22,853 bases of DNA. It comes from an uncultured Lachnospiraceae bacterium. GTDB lineage: Bacteria > Bacillota > Clostridia > Lachnospirales > Lachnospiraceae. The notes beneath the pieces are model-generated. The model ran no database searches. It was not told the origin of the DNA and saw nothing but the letters and a program-made list of their open reading frames with translations. The stretch covers positions 1-22,853 of the forward strand of contig CAJUKA010000066.1 of NCBI GenBank assembly GCA_910586585.1. The letters run 5' to 3'. Made by a program: the position numbers and the translations under genes. Within the stretch, counting starts at the first letter, position 1, and each line of letters starts with the position of its first letter. Shown in pieces: positions 8,329 to 16,256 of the stretch.

Positions 8329-9342
8329 CTATAAATTTTCCAGTAAAATCTTATTTTCTTTTCTGCTCTTTACTGCAATACGGTAAAATCCTTTTCCTAA
8401 TCCCCTGAAATTACTGCAATCCCTAATTAAAATTCCTTTTTTCAGCAACTTCTCATATAAGGGTTTATCACTGTATATCGTGATAAAATTCGATACAGAC
8501 GGAAATGTCCTCAATCCTATTTGCATAAGTTCTTTTTCCATAAACTGTCGTTCTTCTTCAATATAAATTTTTGTTTTCTCAATAAACTCTGCCTGCTTCG
8601 CACAGATACATCCCGCTTCCTGCGCAAAACAGGAAAGATTCCATTCAGGGAGTTGTCTGGCTATTTTTGTATGTACCGCATTATTTTTACACACCAGATA
8701 CCCTAAGCGCACTCCCGGAATTGTAAAGATTTTTGTAAAAGTCCTTACAATTATCAGATGCTCATATTCCTCTATCTCAGACAGTAAAGAAAGCTGATTT
8801 CCACAAAATTCAATAAAACATTCATCTACTACCACATAAATCCCTTTATACTCACAATGCAAGAGCAATTCTTTCATCAGCTCTTTGTCTAAAAGATTTC
8901 CAATCGGATTATTTGGATTAGCAAGAAAAAGAAGATTTACCTCTTCTGTCAGGATACGCTTCATATTCTCTTTCAAACAAAAGTTATTTTCCTGATTCAT
9001 CTCATAATAAATAATTTCGCTATCCACTGACTTTGCCGCATATTCATATCCATAAAAGGAAGGCACCGGTATCACGACCTTCCCCGGTTTTATTCCATGA
9101 ACAATCGCCATAAAAAGTTCTGATGCCCCATTTCCGAATATCAAATATTCCTTTGGCACTCCAAGAAATGTACTGACTGCCTCTCCTAATCTTTCCGCTT
9201 CCATATCAGGATATTTCCCACACATCTCAACCGCCTTATGAAGTGCTTCTTTTACACATTCCGGTGTACCAAACGGATTTACATTAATCGAAAAATCAAT
9301 ATCCACATGATTTCTATAAACATCGCCTCCATGAATGCTCAT
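8329..9342 (-). CDS. cobD: L-threonine-O-3-phosphate decarboxylase CobD
   Basis: CobD is a PLP enzyme of the class II aminotransferase fold. It makes (R)-1-aminopropan-2-yl phosphate, the linker that CbiB joins to adenosylcobyric acid. The sequence shows HGGDVYR and DFSINVNPFG near the start, FGNGASEL, LANPNNPIG, DECFIEF, and the PLP-binding Lys in RTFTKIFTIPGVRLGY (about Lys204). These match CobD more than HisC, and the context settles it. I chose ATG at 9342 because AGGAG lies 5-6 bases upstream; a further ATG at 9357 gives five extra residues. The unusually long gap to cbiB contains an inverted repeat. Confidence 0.92.
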   Translation of the reverse strand: MSIHGGDVYRNHVDIDFSINVNPFGTPECVKEALHKAVEMCGKYPDMEAERLGEAVSTFLGVPKEYLIFGNGASELFMAIVHGIKPGKVVIPVPSFYGYEYAAKSVDSEIIYYEMNQENNFCLKENMKRILTEEVNLLFLANPNNPIGNLLDKELMKELLLHCEYKGIYVVVDECFIEFCGNQLSLLSEIEEYEHLIIVRTFTKIFTIPGVRLGYLVCKNNAVHTKIARQLPEWNLSCFAQEAGCICAKQAEFIEKTKIYIEEERQFMEKELMQIGLRTFPSVSNFITIYSDKPLYEKLLKKGILIRDCSNFRGLGKGFYRIAVKSRKENKILLENL

Positions 9343-9431
9343 CCTTGCTCCTTTCATCAGCTATTCCACATATTCCGCAGTGCACACTCAAAAAATCTTC
9401 GGTTTTTCTCGTTCGCAGGCATTCGCCCTAT

Positions 9432-9488
9432 GCATCCGCATTCTGAAAAAATTGTCAGCAAGCTGCCATTTTTTCAAATTACGGATGC
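9432..9488. repeat. 57-base inverted repeat across the cbiB stop codon
   Basis: Three nested arms face each other: GCATCCG (9432-9438) with CGGATGC (9482-9488), GAAAAAAT (9445-9452) with ATTTTTTC (9468-9475), and CAGC (9456-9459) with GCTG (9462-9465). The outer arm includes the last codons and stop of cbiB. It lies in the longest gap of the biosynthetic part of the operon, with a further A/T-rich weak hairpin near 9389-9407. Symmetry and position suggest a small dispersed palindromic element, or an RNA stabilising hairpin. It lacks a following T-tract, so it is not a normal terminator. Confidence 0.65.
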
Positions 9489-10495
9489 GCACTGCTCATT
9501 GCTATTGCGTACATTACCAACAGACATAACATCTCACACAGCCATGCAGTAATGTACATCAAATAATTCGCCCATTTTATATCCTCGTATTCTACCCCTC
9601 GTACCGCCTCGCCTATATACGGTTTCTTTACTATCTTTCCAAAATAACTGGCATCTCCCGCAAGCCTTATGGAAAGCGCACCGGCGCATACTGCCTCAGT
9701 CTGACCGGAATTGGGACTTGCATGTTTTCTGCGGTCTCTTTTATAAATTTTCCATGCACCTGTTCCCGAAAAGTGTCTGCCTGCCAAAAAAGATGCAATA
9801 ATCATAAGGCAGGCGCTGATTCTTGCCGGAAGGAAATTCACAAAATCATCCAGCTTTGCCGCTGCCCTTCCGAAATACAGGTACTTTTCATTTTTATATC
9901 CAATCATGGAATCCATTGTATTTACCGCTTTATATAAAAATCCAAGTACCGGACCGCCAACTGCCAGATACAACATTGGTGCAATCACTCCGTCAGAGGT
10001 GTTCTCAGCCACCGTTTCTATCGCTGCTTTTGCAACACCTTCTTCGTCCAGATGTTCCGTATCTCTGCCTACAATCATGGAAACAGCTTTCCTTGCCTGC
10101 TCCATATTGCCATTTTTCAGACATTGATAGACTTTCATACTCTCTACCTTCAGACATTTTACTGCCAGTATCTGATAAGTCATAATACATTCCGCCACCA
10201 CTCCCAGAACCGGATGAAGCCAATATGCCATAAACAGCAGAAAAAGCGTAACTGCCACCACGCTGATGACCACAATAAGCACAAGTCCTATTCCCTGTCG
10301 AAACGCTCTCCCATTACTATCTTCCTTACTATCTTTCCCTCTTATCCCCATTCCACGAAGTACTTTTTCGGCTCCTTCTATCAGTTTTCCAATCAAACGG
10401 ATTGGATGCGGCAAATAATAAGGATCACCTAAAACCAAATCCAAAAGAAATCCCATGAAAAAGGCTATCATGTGATAATTTATCCAATGCCTCAT
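9479..10495 (-). CDS. cbiB: Adenosylcobinamide-phosphate synthase CbiB
   Basis: CbiB is a multi-spanning membrane enzyme joining aminopropanol phosphate to adenosylcobyric acid. The 338 residues begin with a hydrophobic helix followed by DLVLGDPYYLPHPIRLIG, a family hallmark. VGRDTEHLDEEGVAKAAIETVAENTSDGVIAP near residues 140-175 is the other signature. Hydrophobic segments near 10, 75, 180, 230 and the C-terminus fit its membrane location. The start overlaps the cobC stop in an ATGA arrangement. The final residues AHP and the stop lie in the arm of an inverted repeat, so the C-terminus may have been reshaped by insertion of that repeat. Confidence 0.94.
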   Translation of the reverse strand: MRHWINYHMIAFFMGFLLDLVLGDPYYLPHPIRLIGKLIEGAEKVLRGMGIRGKDSKEDSNGRAFRQGIGLVLIVVISVVAVTLFLLFMAYWLHPVLGVVAECIMTYQILAVKCLKVESMKVYQCLKNGNMEQARKAVSMIVGRDTEHLDEEGVAKAAIETVAENTSDGVIAPMLYLAVGGPVLGFLYKAVNTMDSMIGYKNEKYLYFGRAAAKLDDFVNFLPARISACLMIIASFLAGRHFSGTGAWKIYKRDRRKHASPNSGQTEAVCAGALSIRLAGDASYFGKIVKKPYIGEAVRGVEYEDIKWANYLMYITAWLCEMLCLLVMYAIAMSSAHP

Positions 10496-11109
10496 ATTTC
10501 CGCTACCACCTTTATCTGTAGATTATCTTCCTGTGTTGTCCTGCCATTCACTCCCGTCAGTCTGCATACATAACCCCTGCCATTTGACACCTGACAGTCA
10601 AAATAATCTTTTCCGCCATACAAACTCAGCAATGACATAATCGTTCCGCCATGAACAATCATTCCTACTAAAGCAGGATTCTTTGCTTTTTGTCCGAAAA
10701 CCTGACTCAATTCATGGCACATTTTTATAAAACCGCCTTTACAACGCAGGATAAAATCTTTTCTGCTTTCTCCTTCCGGAAAATTCAATGTGCCATTGCT
10801 GCGGAGCCATTCCTGATACTGTGCATCATCCTTTAATTCTTCATAATTTCTATATTCAAACCGTCCGAAATTAATCTCTTCCCATTCTGGAATAATAATC
10901 GGGCATAATGTGGGATAAATAATTTTAGCAGTTTCCGTACATCTTTTCATGGGACTGGTAAACAGGTACTCCACATCAGGATAAAGTTTCCGCATTTTAA
11001 AAGATTCCAATATTTCTATCCCTTCTCCTGAAAGGGATTCGTCTGTTTTTCCCAGATATCTTCGTTCTTTGTTTGCCTGCGTTGCACCATGCCTAATGAA
11101 TACCAGCAT
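10492..11109 (-). CDS. cobC: Alpha-ribazole phosphatase CobC (histidine phosphatase family)
   Basis: CobC removes the phosphate from alpha-ribazole 5'-phosphate or from the cobalamin 5'-phosphate made by CobS. This protein of about 205 residues has the phosphohistidine motif FIRHGATQANKERRYLGKTD at its start, with His7 as the nucleophile, TSPMKRCTETA near 60, and the second histidine in MIVHGGTI. The ATG at 11109 overlaps the TAA of the preceding gene (TAATG), which favours it over an in-frame ATG nine codons upstream. General phosphoglycerate-mutase-like phosphatases look alike; the assignment to CobC leans on the operon. Confidence 0.85.
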   Translation of the reverse strand: MLVFIRHGATQANKERRYLGKTDESLSGEGIEILESFKMRKLYPDVEYLFTSPMKRCTETAKIIYPTLCPIIIPEWEEINFGRFEYRNYEELKDDAQYQEWLRSNGTLNFPEGESRKDFILRCKGGFIKMCHELSQVFGQKAKNPALVGMIVHGGTIMSLLSLYGGKDYFDCQVSNGRGYVCRLTGVNGRTTQEDNLQIKVVAEI

Positions 11110-11492
11110 TATTTGATTTTCTGTCCAATCCCGCATATGATGCGCTCTACCTCCTCTGCTCTCATTGCAAGCTGCACAAGAATCCTTCCTGTACGTTCCC
11201 TGTATTCTCTCTCAAACGGATCTATTGGAACAATCCCGTTTCCAATCTCATCACATATAATAATACAGTCCTCATTGCAGTCCAAAAATGACATAATTTC
11301 ATCTTCCGGACATCCCCCGCTCACCATACGGCTCTTAACCCACTGATGAAAGTGATTGATAACCACTATGTTCTTATTTAATTTTCTATCATTTGGCAAA
11401 ACACCATCCCACACCATATTTTTTTGCACATCATATTTCAGAAGTACATATTCCAATTTTCCCTGCGCAGTTCCGCCTATTATTAGTTTCAT
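11109..11492 (-). CDS. Short CobU-like P-loop protein, second copy in the operon
   Basis: The roughly 127-residue protein resembles a shortened CobU (adenosylcobinamide kinase and guanylyltransferase). The N-terminal KLIIGGTAQGK is a CobU-style P-loop but has Leu where Ser or Thr normally follows the Lys. The C-terminal half, ICDEIGNGIVPIDPFEREYRERTGR, closely matches the CobU block SNEVGMGIVP...RxFRDxxGR, more canonically than the full-length copy does. The HR-type motif that carries guanylate is replaced by NHFHQW. It may do one half-reaction, support the other CobU, or act on another nucleotide. ATG at 11492 has GGAAAGAG upstream and avoids overlap; an ATG six codons earlier lacks a binding site. 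Located between cobS and cobC. Confidence 0.75.
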   Translation of the reverse strand: MKLIIGGTAQGKLEYVLLKYDVQKNMVWDGVLPNDRKLNKNIVVINHFHQWVKSRMVSGGCPEDEIMSFLDCNEDCIIICDEIGNGIVPIDPFEREYRERTGRILVQLAMRAEEVERIICGIGQKIK

Positions 11493-11497
11493 CTTTT

Positions 11498-12271
11498 TCA
11501 CTCTTTCCATATAAAAATATCAATAAATGCTGCAACTACTACAATACATCCTTCGCAAAAAAGTACAAAAAATCCAGCCGTATCGCCGGTCACTCCCCCA
11601 AATTCCTTCCTGCTGCGATAATAATAATAAACCAGCGTTAAGACAGCCGCCGCTGCCACAATCAAACCTGCGGGAAAAGACTGGAAACACATCAAGCCAA
11701 CACATAGCGCACTCTGTAAAGATAATGAGCCTTTCACAACCTTTTTATGGGAACTGTCTGCGAAAGTATAAAGCATACCATCTTTTTTTGCGAGTGGAAA
11801 GGAAACGGCACTAATACCGCACAAACAGCGCGACAGGAAAAAGCCACAGCATACAATCTTTAACATTGCATCACTTTCTATTTCCGAAAATGTACCAAAA
11901 AGAACCAATCCATAAGCAGCGAGCATAATGACTGTAAAGGCGCCAATATGGGAATCCTTTAATATTTCCAGCTTTCTCTCCTTTGGGTTGTAAGAATGTA
12001 TCGCATCCATCGTATCCATAAAGCCATCTACATGAAATCCACCCGTAATAAAAATCGGAATAGCCATCCCTATCACTGTCCTGCACCCAACCCCTATATG
12101 GTAAACGCCGCATAAATAATTCCAGAAATAAATGCTACCGCCAATCAGTGCCCCTATCCACGGAAAAAAACAAAAAACATATTTCATGTCATCTTCTTTC
12201 CATTCAAATTGGGGAACAGGAATTTTAGAATAAATGGATACTGCTATAAAAAAGGATTTTATCACTTGCAT
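11498..12271 (-). CDS. cobS: Adenosylcobinamide-GDP ribazoletransferase CobS (cobalamin synthase)
   Basis: CobS is the integral membrane enzyme that joins AdoCbi-GDP to alpha-ribazole or its phosphate. The 257 residues are strongly hydrophobic, with several membrane segments. They carry the family pattern near the N-terminus (FFIAVSIYSKIPVP) and the acidic motif GGFHVDGFMDTMDAIHS near residues 76-92, which binds metal and substrate. KDSHIGAFTVIML follows, as expected. AGGAAAAAGAA precedes the ATG. The gene is 21 bases after cobU and 5 bases before the short CobU-like gene. Confidence 0.94.
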   Translation of the reverse strand: MQVIKSFFIAVSIYSKIPVPQFEWKEDDMKYVFCFFPWIGALIGGSIYFWNYLCGVYHIGVGCRTVIGMAIPIFITGGFHVDGFMDTMDAIHSYNPKERKLEILKDSHIGAFTVIMLAAYGLVLFGTFSEIESDAMLKIVCCGFFLSRCLCGISAVSFPLAKKDGMLYTFADSSHKKVVKGSLSLQSALCVGLMCFQSFPAGLIVAAAAVLTLVYYYYRSRKEFGGVTGDTAGFFVLFCEGCIVVVAAFIDIFIWKE

Positions 12272-12292
12272 TTCTTTTTCCTTTCACCACTA

Positions 12293-12826
12293 CTATTTTA
12301 TTATTACCGGAATCCCTTCTACCACTTCCACTACTCGGTCAGCCAATGCCGCAAGTTTTTGATTAATCTTTCCCATTGCCCGAATATACTTCGTTGTTGT
12401 TTCATCGTAAGTAATTCCATCTTCAAATACGTTATTGCTTACCACAACTAAATGATTTGTCTGCTCTTTCAGCATCTTTATATCTCGTATGACATTTTCC
12501 GTAACCTGTATTTCCGTCATAGCCTTTTTCTCTGAAAACATCTCATTTGCCGTCAAATTAGAGATACATTCCAGCAAAACAGCCCTGTCTCCATCTTCCA
12601 TTTTTTCCAGTGCGCTGGAAATCCGTACAGGCTGCTCAATCGTGAAAAAACCTTTCCCATTTCTTAGCTTCCTATGTCTATCAACCTTTTTCCTTCCCTC
12701 GTCATCAAAAACCTGCATCGTTGCAAGATAATATTTTCTCATACCTGCCTGTGCAAGAGAAACAGCCATTTTCTCCGCATAAGAAGATTTGCCGCTTCCA
12801 CTTCCTCCAACAACCAAAACCATCAT
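12293..12826 (-). CDS. cobU: Adenosylcobinamide kinase / adenosylcobinamide-phosphate guanylyltransferase CobU
   Basis: CobU phosphorylates adenosylcobinamide and transfers GMP to give AdoCbi-GDP. The 177 residues match the usual length. The P-loop GGSGSGKSS is at residues 7-15, and DRHRKLR near 49-55 holds the candidate guanylylated histidine (His51). LLECISNLTANEMF and VVVSNNVFEDGITYDETT occupy the positions of the family's DCLTxWxxN and SNEVG blocks, but both are divergent. GKINQKLAALADRVVEVVEGIPVIIK is a clear C-terminal match. Its ATG overlaps the cobT stop in TAATG, indicating coupling. The divergence matters because a second CobU-like protein is encoded 800 bases downstream. Confidence 0.92.
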   Translation of the reverse strand: MMVLVVGGSGSGKSSYAEKMAVSLAQAGMRKYYLATMQVFDDEGRKKVDRHRKLRNGKGFFTIEQPVRISSALEKMEDGDRAVLLECISNLTANEMFSEKKAMTEIQVTENVIRDIKMLKEQTNHLVVVSNNVFEDGITYDETTTKYIRAMGKINQKLAALADRVVEVVEGIPVIIK

Positions 12827-13923
12827 TATGATAAATACCTTTCATATTGTTCTACACTGATATCTGAAAACAGCGTTCTTTTACGATATACACACATTGC
12901 CATTTCCAATAGCGACAGCATCATCACTGCCCCCGTTCCTTCGCCCAATGCCATTCTGCCGTCTATCACAGGTTCTATCCCTAATTCCTTCATAAGTTTC
13001 TCAACTGCTGGTTCTTTGCCTTTATGTGACGGAATCAGATATCGTATTGTTCCCTGCGCAATTCTTTCTGAAAGCAATGCTGCTACCATGCTGATCACAC
13101 CATCAAGCACTATCGGTATATGGAAAACGCCGCCGCCAATACAGACTCCAACAAGCCCGGCAATGTCCAATCCTCCGACTGTTTGGAGTACAATGAGAGG
13201 TTCCGCTTCATAAAGTTTATACTTTTTGACTGCCTCAGTAATCATCTGCTTTTTACGCTGTAATTTTTCATCGCAAAGTCCAGCGCCCCTTCCAGTCACT
13301 TCATCTGCCTCACATCTTAACAATGCCGCTGCAACCGCACTGCTCGTTGTCGTATTTCCAATCCCCATTTCCCCGGTTGCGAGGATTTGATACCCCTTCC
13401 TTTTGCACTCTTCCACAATTCCTATACCAGTAAAAATTGCCCTGACAGTTTCTTCTCTTGTCATAGCCGGCTCCTTACTAAAATTTCTGGTACCGCAGCG
13501 GACTTTTTTGTTAAGCACTCCTGCAATCTGTTCTTTTCCATTGATTCCAATATCTACAGGAATCGTGTCCGCCCCTATCTTCGCCGCCATTTTTCCTACG
13601 GATGATGCACCCTTTCCCATCTGCGCTGCTACTGCCGCTGTGACTTCCTGACCGGACTGGCTAATGCCTTCCTCTACAATTCCATTATCTGCGCACATGA
13701 TGATGACAGCTTTTTTTGAAATATCAATTTCATCCGTACCTAAAATCGCGCCAATCTGTGCGGTGATCGTTTCAAATCTTCCCATCCCATCAAGAGGCTT
13801 GGCTATGGAATCCCAATTTTTCAATACCTTTTTGTATATTTTACAGTCCGGTTCCTGCAAATTAAGTTTCTTCAAGGTTTCGTCTGTATGGTTATCTAAT
13901 ATGTGCCTCCCTGAGTATTCCAT
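12826..13923 (-). CDS. cobT: Nicotinate-nucleotide:5,6-dimethylbenzimidazole phosphoribosyltransferase CobT
   Basis: CobT activates the lower-ligand base by transferring phosphoribose from nicotinate mononucleotide. The 365-residue protein has KPLDGMGRFE near 42-51, MCADNGIVEEGISQSG near 76-91, GEMGIGNTTTSSA at 184-196, and the catalytic glutamate in ALGEGTGA (about Glu328). Family length and motifs are complete. GGAGG seven bases before the ATG supports the start, which lies 32 bases inside the end of cobQ. No bluB-type or bza-type gene for making 5,6-dimethylbenzimidazole is in the window, so the base used is open. Confidence 0.96.
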   Translation of the reverse strand: MEYSGRHILDNHTDETLKKLNLQEPDCKIYKKVLKNWDSIAKPLDGMGRFETITAQIGAILGTDEIDISKKAVIIMCADNGIVEEGISQSGQEVTAAVAAQMGKGASSVGKMAAKIGADTIPVDIGINGKEQIAGVLNKKVRCGTRNFSKEPAMTREETVRAIFTGIGIVEECKRKGYQILATGEMGIGNTTTSSAVAAALLRCEADEVTGRGAGLCDEKLQRKKQMITEAVKKYKLYEAEPLIVLQTVGGLDIAGLVGVCIGGGVFHIPIVLDGVISMVAALLSERIAQGTIRYLIPSHKGKEPAVEKLMKELGIEPVIDGRMALGEGTGAVMMLSLLEMAMCVYRKRTLFSDISVEQYERYLS

Positions 13924-15376
13924 ATATTTCCTCCATGTTTAGATATTCTGATAAGATATCTGCCAGCTTATCATACTGTTTCTCTTTAAAATCCTTATAA
14001 TCAATGCAGGATTCAATGAATAATCCCTTATTTTCAGCCAATGCAGTCACAAGAGCGTTTGCAATCGCAGCCCTGTCAAATATCCCGTGAATATACGTTC
14101 CACATACATTTTTATTTCTTCCGGTCACAAACGCCGTTTCCATATTCAACAACTCAGATTTATTCGGAGAATGCCCGCTATCCCCCACATGTATCTCATA
14201 TCCATTAAACTCCAATCCTGAAAGTATGGAAAAAAAACCTTCCATTTTATTCACTGTACCGTGTACCTGACGGCGCACTTTTTCACGTTTCAGCCTCGTT
14301 GTGACAGGCAGTAATCCCATTCCTTTCATGGTTCCGCCATTTTCCATTCCTTCTGGATCAGAAATATGCTCCCCCATCATCTGATACCCGCCGCAAATAC
14401 CACAAACCGGTATATTTTCCGCCATTTTTATAACTGCTGCTTCCAATCCTCTCCCACGCATCCAGTCAAGGTCACTCATTGTGTTCTTGCTGCCCGGTAA
14501 AAAGACCATATCCGGACATCCTAATTCCGCTGCTGATGCAACATAGCGAACAGACACCTCCGGTATCTGTTCAAACACATTAAAATCCGTAAAATTAGAA
14601 ATTCTGGGATACCTGATGACTGCTATATCTATCTTTCTTTTTTCTTTTTTTCTAAAGCGCTCTGTCAGACTGTCCTCATCCTCTAATCGTATATCCATAT
14701 AGGGTACTACCCCTGTTACCGGAATACCTCCCTTTTCTTCCAGTATCTCAATGCCGGAATCAAGCAGTGAGCGGTCTCCCCTGAATTTATTAATAATCAG
14801 TCCTCTCACACGTTTCTTTTCCTCTTCCGTAAGCAGCAGCAGCGTTCCTAAAAGCTGTGCGAATACACCGCCCCTGTCAATATCGCCTGCCAGCAATACC
14901 GGAGCATCCACAATCTCTGCCAGTCCCATGTTGACAATATCATTCTCGCGTAAGTTTACCTCTGCCGGACTTCCAGCGCCTTCTATCACAATGATATCTG
15001 CCATTTCCTCTAACTTTCGGAAAGCTCTCTTAATATCCGGAATCAGCCCTCGTTTATAAGAAAAATATTCCCTCGCGCTCATATTTCCAAGAACCTGCCC
15101 ATTTACAATTACCTGTGAACCTGTATGGTCTGTCGGCTTTAATAAAATCGGATTCATGCAGACCAACGGGGTAATCCCTGCTGCTTCTGCCTGCATGACC
15201 TGAGCCCTTCCCATTTCAAGTCCTTCCTCTGTAACAAAAGAATTAAGCGCCATATTCTGTGACTTAAAAGGAGCTACTCTGTATCCATCCCGTTTCATTA
15301 TCCTGCATAGTCCCGCTACCAAAAGACTCTTTCCTGCACCGGACATGGTTCCCTGAATCATAATAACCTTTGCCAT
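13892..15376 (-). CDS. cobQ: Cobyric acid synthase CobQ/CbiP
   Basis: CobQ (CbiP) amidates the b, d, e and g side chains of adenosylcobyrinic acid a,c-diamide with ATP and glutamine. The 494 residues show the P-loop QGTMSGAGKS at 8-17, FKSQNMALNS typical of the family, the EGAGSPAEVNLRENDIVNMG segment, and GDIDRGGVFA. The C-terminal glutaminase domain has the nucleophile Cys328 in GICGGYQMMG and His430 in TYIHGIFD. GAGAGG lies 5 bases from the ATG. It follows the transporter ATPase gene with a 2-base gap and overlaps cobT at its 3' end. Confidence 0.96.
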   Translation of the reverse strand: MAKVIMIQGTMSGAGKSLLVAGLCRIMKRDGYRVAPFKSQNMALNSFVTEEGLEMGRAQVMQAEAAGITPLVCMNPILLKPTDHTGSQVIVNGQVLGNMSAREYFSYKRGLIPDIKRAFRKLEEMADIIVIEGAGSPAEVNLRENDIVNMGLAEIVDAPVLLAGDIDRGGVFAQLLGTLLLLTEEEKKRVRGLIINKFRGDRSLLDSGIEILEEKGGIPVTGVVPYMDIRLEDEDSLTERFRKKEKRKIDIAVIRYPRISNFTDFNVFEQIPEVSVRYVASAAELGCPDMVFLPGSKNTMSDLDWMRGRGLEAAVIKMAENIPVCGICGGYQMMGEHISDPEGMENGGTMKGMGLLPVTTRLKREKVRRQVHGTVNKMEGFFSILSGLEFNGYEIHVGDSGHSPNKSELLNMETAFVTGRNKNVCGTYIHGIFDRAAIANALVTALAENKGLFIESCIDYKDFKEKQYDKLADILSEYLNMEEIYGILREAHIR

Positions 15377-15378
15377 AA

Positions 15379-16173
15379 TTACCTCTCATATTTTCCAATC
15401 TGCTTCATATACGCAAGAAGCTTTTCGTTTCCAATAAAGTCTTTTTCATTCATATCATATAATCGTTCGATAAAATCCGATTCAAAAATCTCCTCTGGCG
15501 TCCCATATCGTTCCACATACTCTCCTTTCAGGCAGAGTATTTTATCGGAAACAATCTTTGCCAGTTCCAATTCATGTAAGGACATAATAACAGTCAGTCC
15601 TTTTTTCTCCCTCATTTCCTGTAATAATAGCAAAAATTCAAGCTTATATTTGATATCCAGATAAGACGTCGGTTCATCTAATATCACAATTTCAGGTTCC
15701 TGACAGATTGCCCTCGCCAGCATCACCCGTTGCTTTTGCCCGTCGCTTATCTTGCCAAAGTCTTTTTCGCTGATGTCTGTTATATGGGTAAGCTGCATCA
15801 TTTCATCTACAATCCGCTCATCTGCTTCGGATAAAATGCCAAACCATCCGGTATATGGATAACGCCCGGTTGCAACCATGTCTCTGCAGCTTTTCAGTTC
15901 TACCCTTACCCTCTCCGTAAACACTACGGACATTTTCTTTGCCAGTTCCTCTGCCTTCATTTCAGACAAATCATCTTCTCCAAGATATACTGCTCCGCCA
16001 AGTAACCCAAGCTGCCCTGCAATACTTTTTAAAACGGTAGATTTACCCGCACCATTTGGTCCGATCAGGCACAGGATTTCTCCTTCCCGCAGTTCAATTT
16101 CCATATCCTTGATCAACGGTTTATTATCATACCCCACACACATTTTTTTCGTGGAAAAATAATAGTTCTTCAT
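15379..16173 (-). CDS. ABC transporter ATPase, BtuD/FecE type
   Basis: This is the cytoplasmic ATPase of the adjacent importer. Using ATG at 16173, the 264-residue protein carries Walker A in IGPNGAGKSTVLK (about residues 37-49), the signature ISDGQKQRVMLARAI, Walker B in IVILDEPTSYLD, and the switch histidine in MSLHELELA. The SDGQ signature differs slightly from the common SGGQ but occurs in BtuD/FecE-type ATPases. A longer frame reaches a TTG at 16212, but those 13 residues lie outside the conserved domain. An imperfect hairpin lies just upstream. Operon context points to a corrinoid or related tetrapyrrole as substrate; iron-siderophore transport uses the same fold. Confidence 0.9.
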   Translation of the reverse strand: MKNYYFSTKKMCVGYDNKPLIKDMEIELREGEILCLIGPNGAGKSTVLKSIAGQLGLLGGAVYLGEDDLSEMKAEELAKKMSVVFTERVRVELKSCRDMVATGRYPYTGWFGILSEADERIVDEMMQLTHITDISEKDFGKISDGQKQRVMLARAICQEPEIVILDEPTSYLDIKYKLEFLLLLQEMREKKGLTVIMSLHELELAKIVSDKILCLKGEYVERYGTPEEIFESDFIERLYDMNEKDFIGNEKLLAYMKQIGKYER

Positions 16174-16196
16174 GCTTTTCGATTCTCTTTTCGTCC

Positions 16197-16256
16197 AAAC
16201 GAAACATAGCAAATCTTAGGTGGTGTTCTTTAGCGCCTTAGATTTGCTTTTCGTTT
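16197..16256. repeat. 60-base imperfect inverted repeat between permease and ATPase genes
   Basis: AAACGAAA (16197-16204) faces TTTCGTTT (16249-16256), and after a 3-base bulge AGCAAATCT (16208-16216) faces AGATTTGCT (16240-16248). Further partial pairing continues inward. The repeat covers the stop codon of the permease gene and precedes the ATPase start. There is no U-run after it on the minus strand, so termination is unlikely. It may protect the upstream mRNA, separate expression of the two genes, or be a small mobile palindrome. Confidence 0.65.

Noticed and set aside
8329..9342. Histidinol-phosphate aminotransferase
   Set aside because: The fold is shared, but the HGGDVYR and FSINVNPFG start and the position among cobalamin genes favour CobD.
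11109..11492. Short CobU-like gene as a decayed pseudogene
   Set aside because: The frame is intact, starts and stops fit the neighbouring genes (TAATG coupling with cobC), and one CobU block is better kept than in the full-length copy.
12674..13213. Plus-strand open frame of 179 codons
   Set aside because: It is antisense to cobU and cobT, both well supported by motifs.
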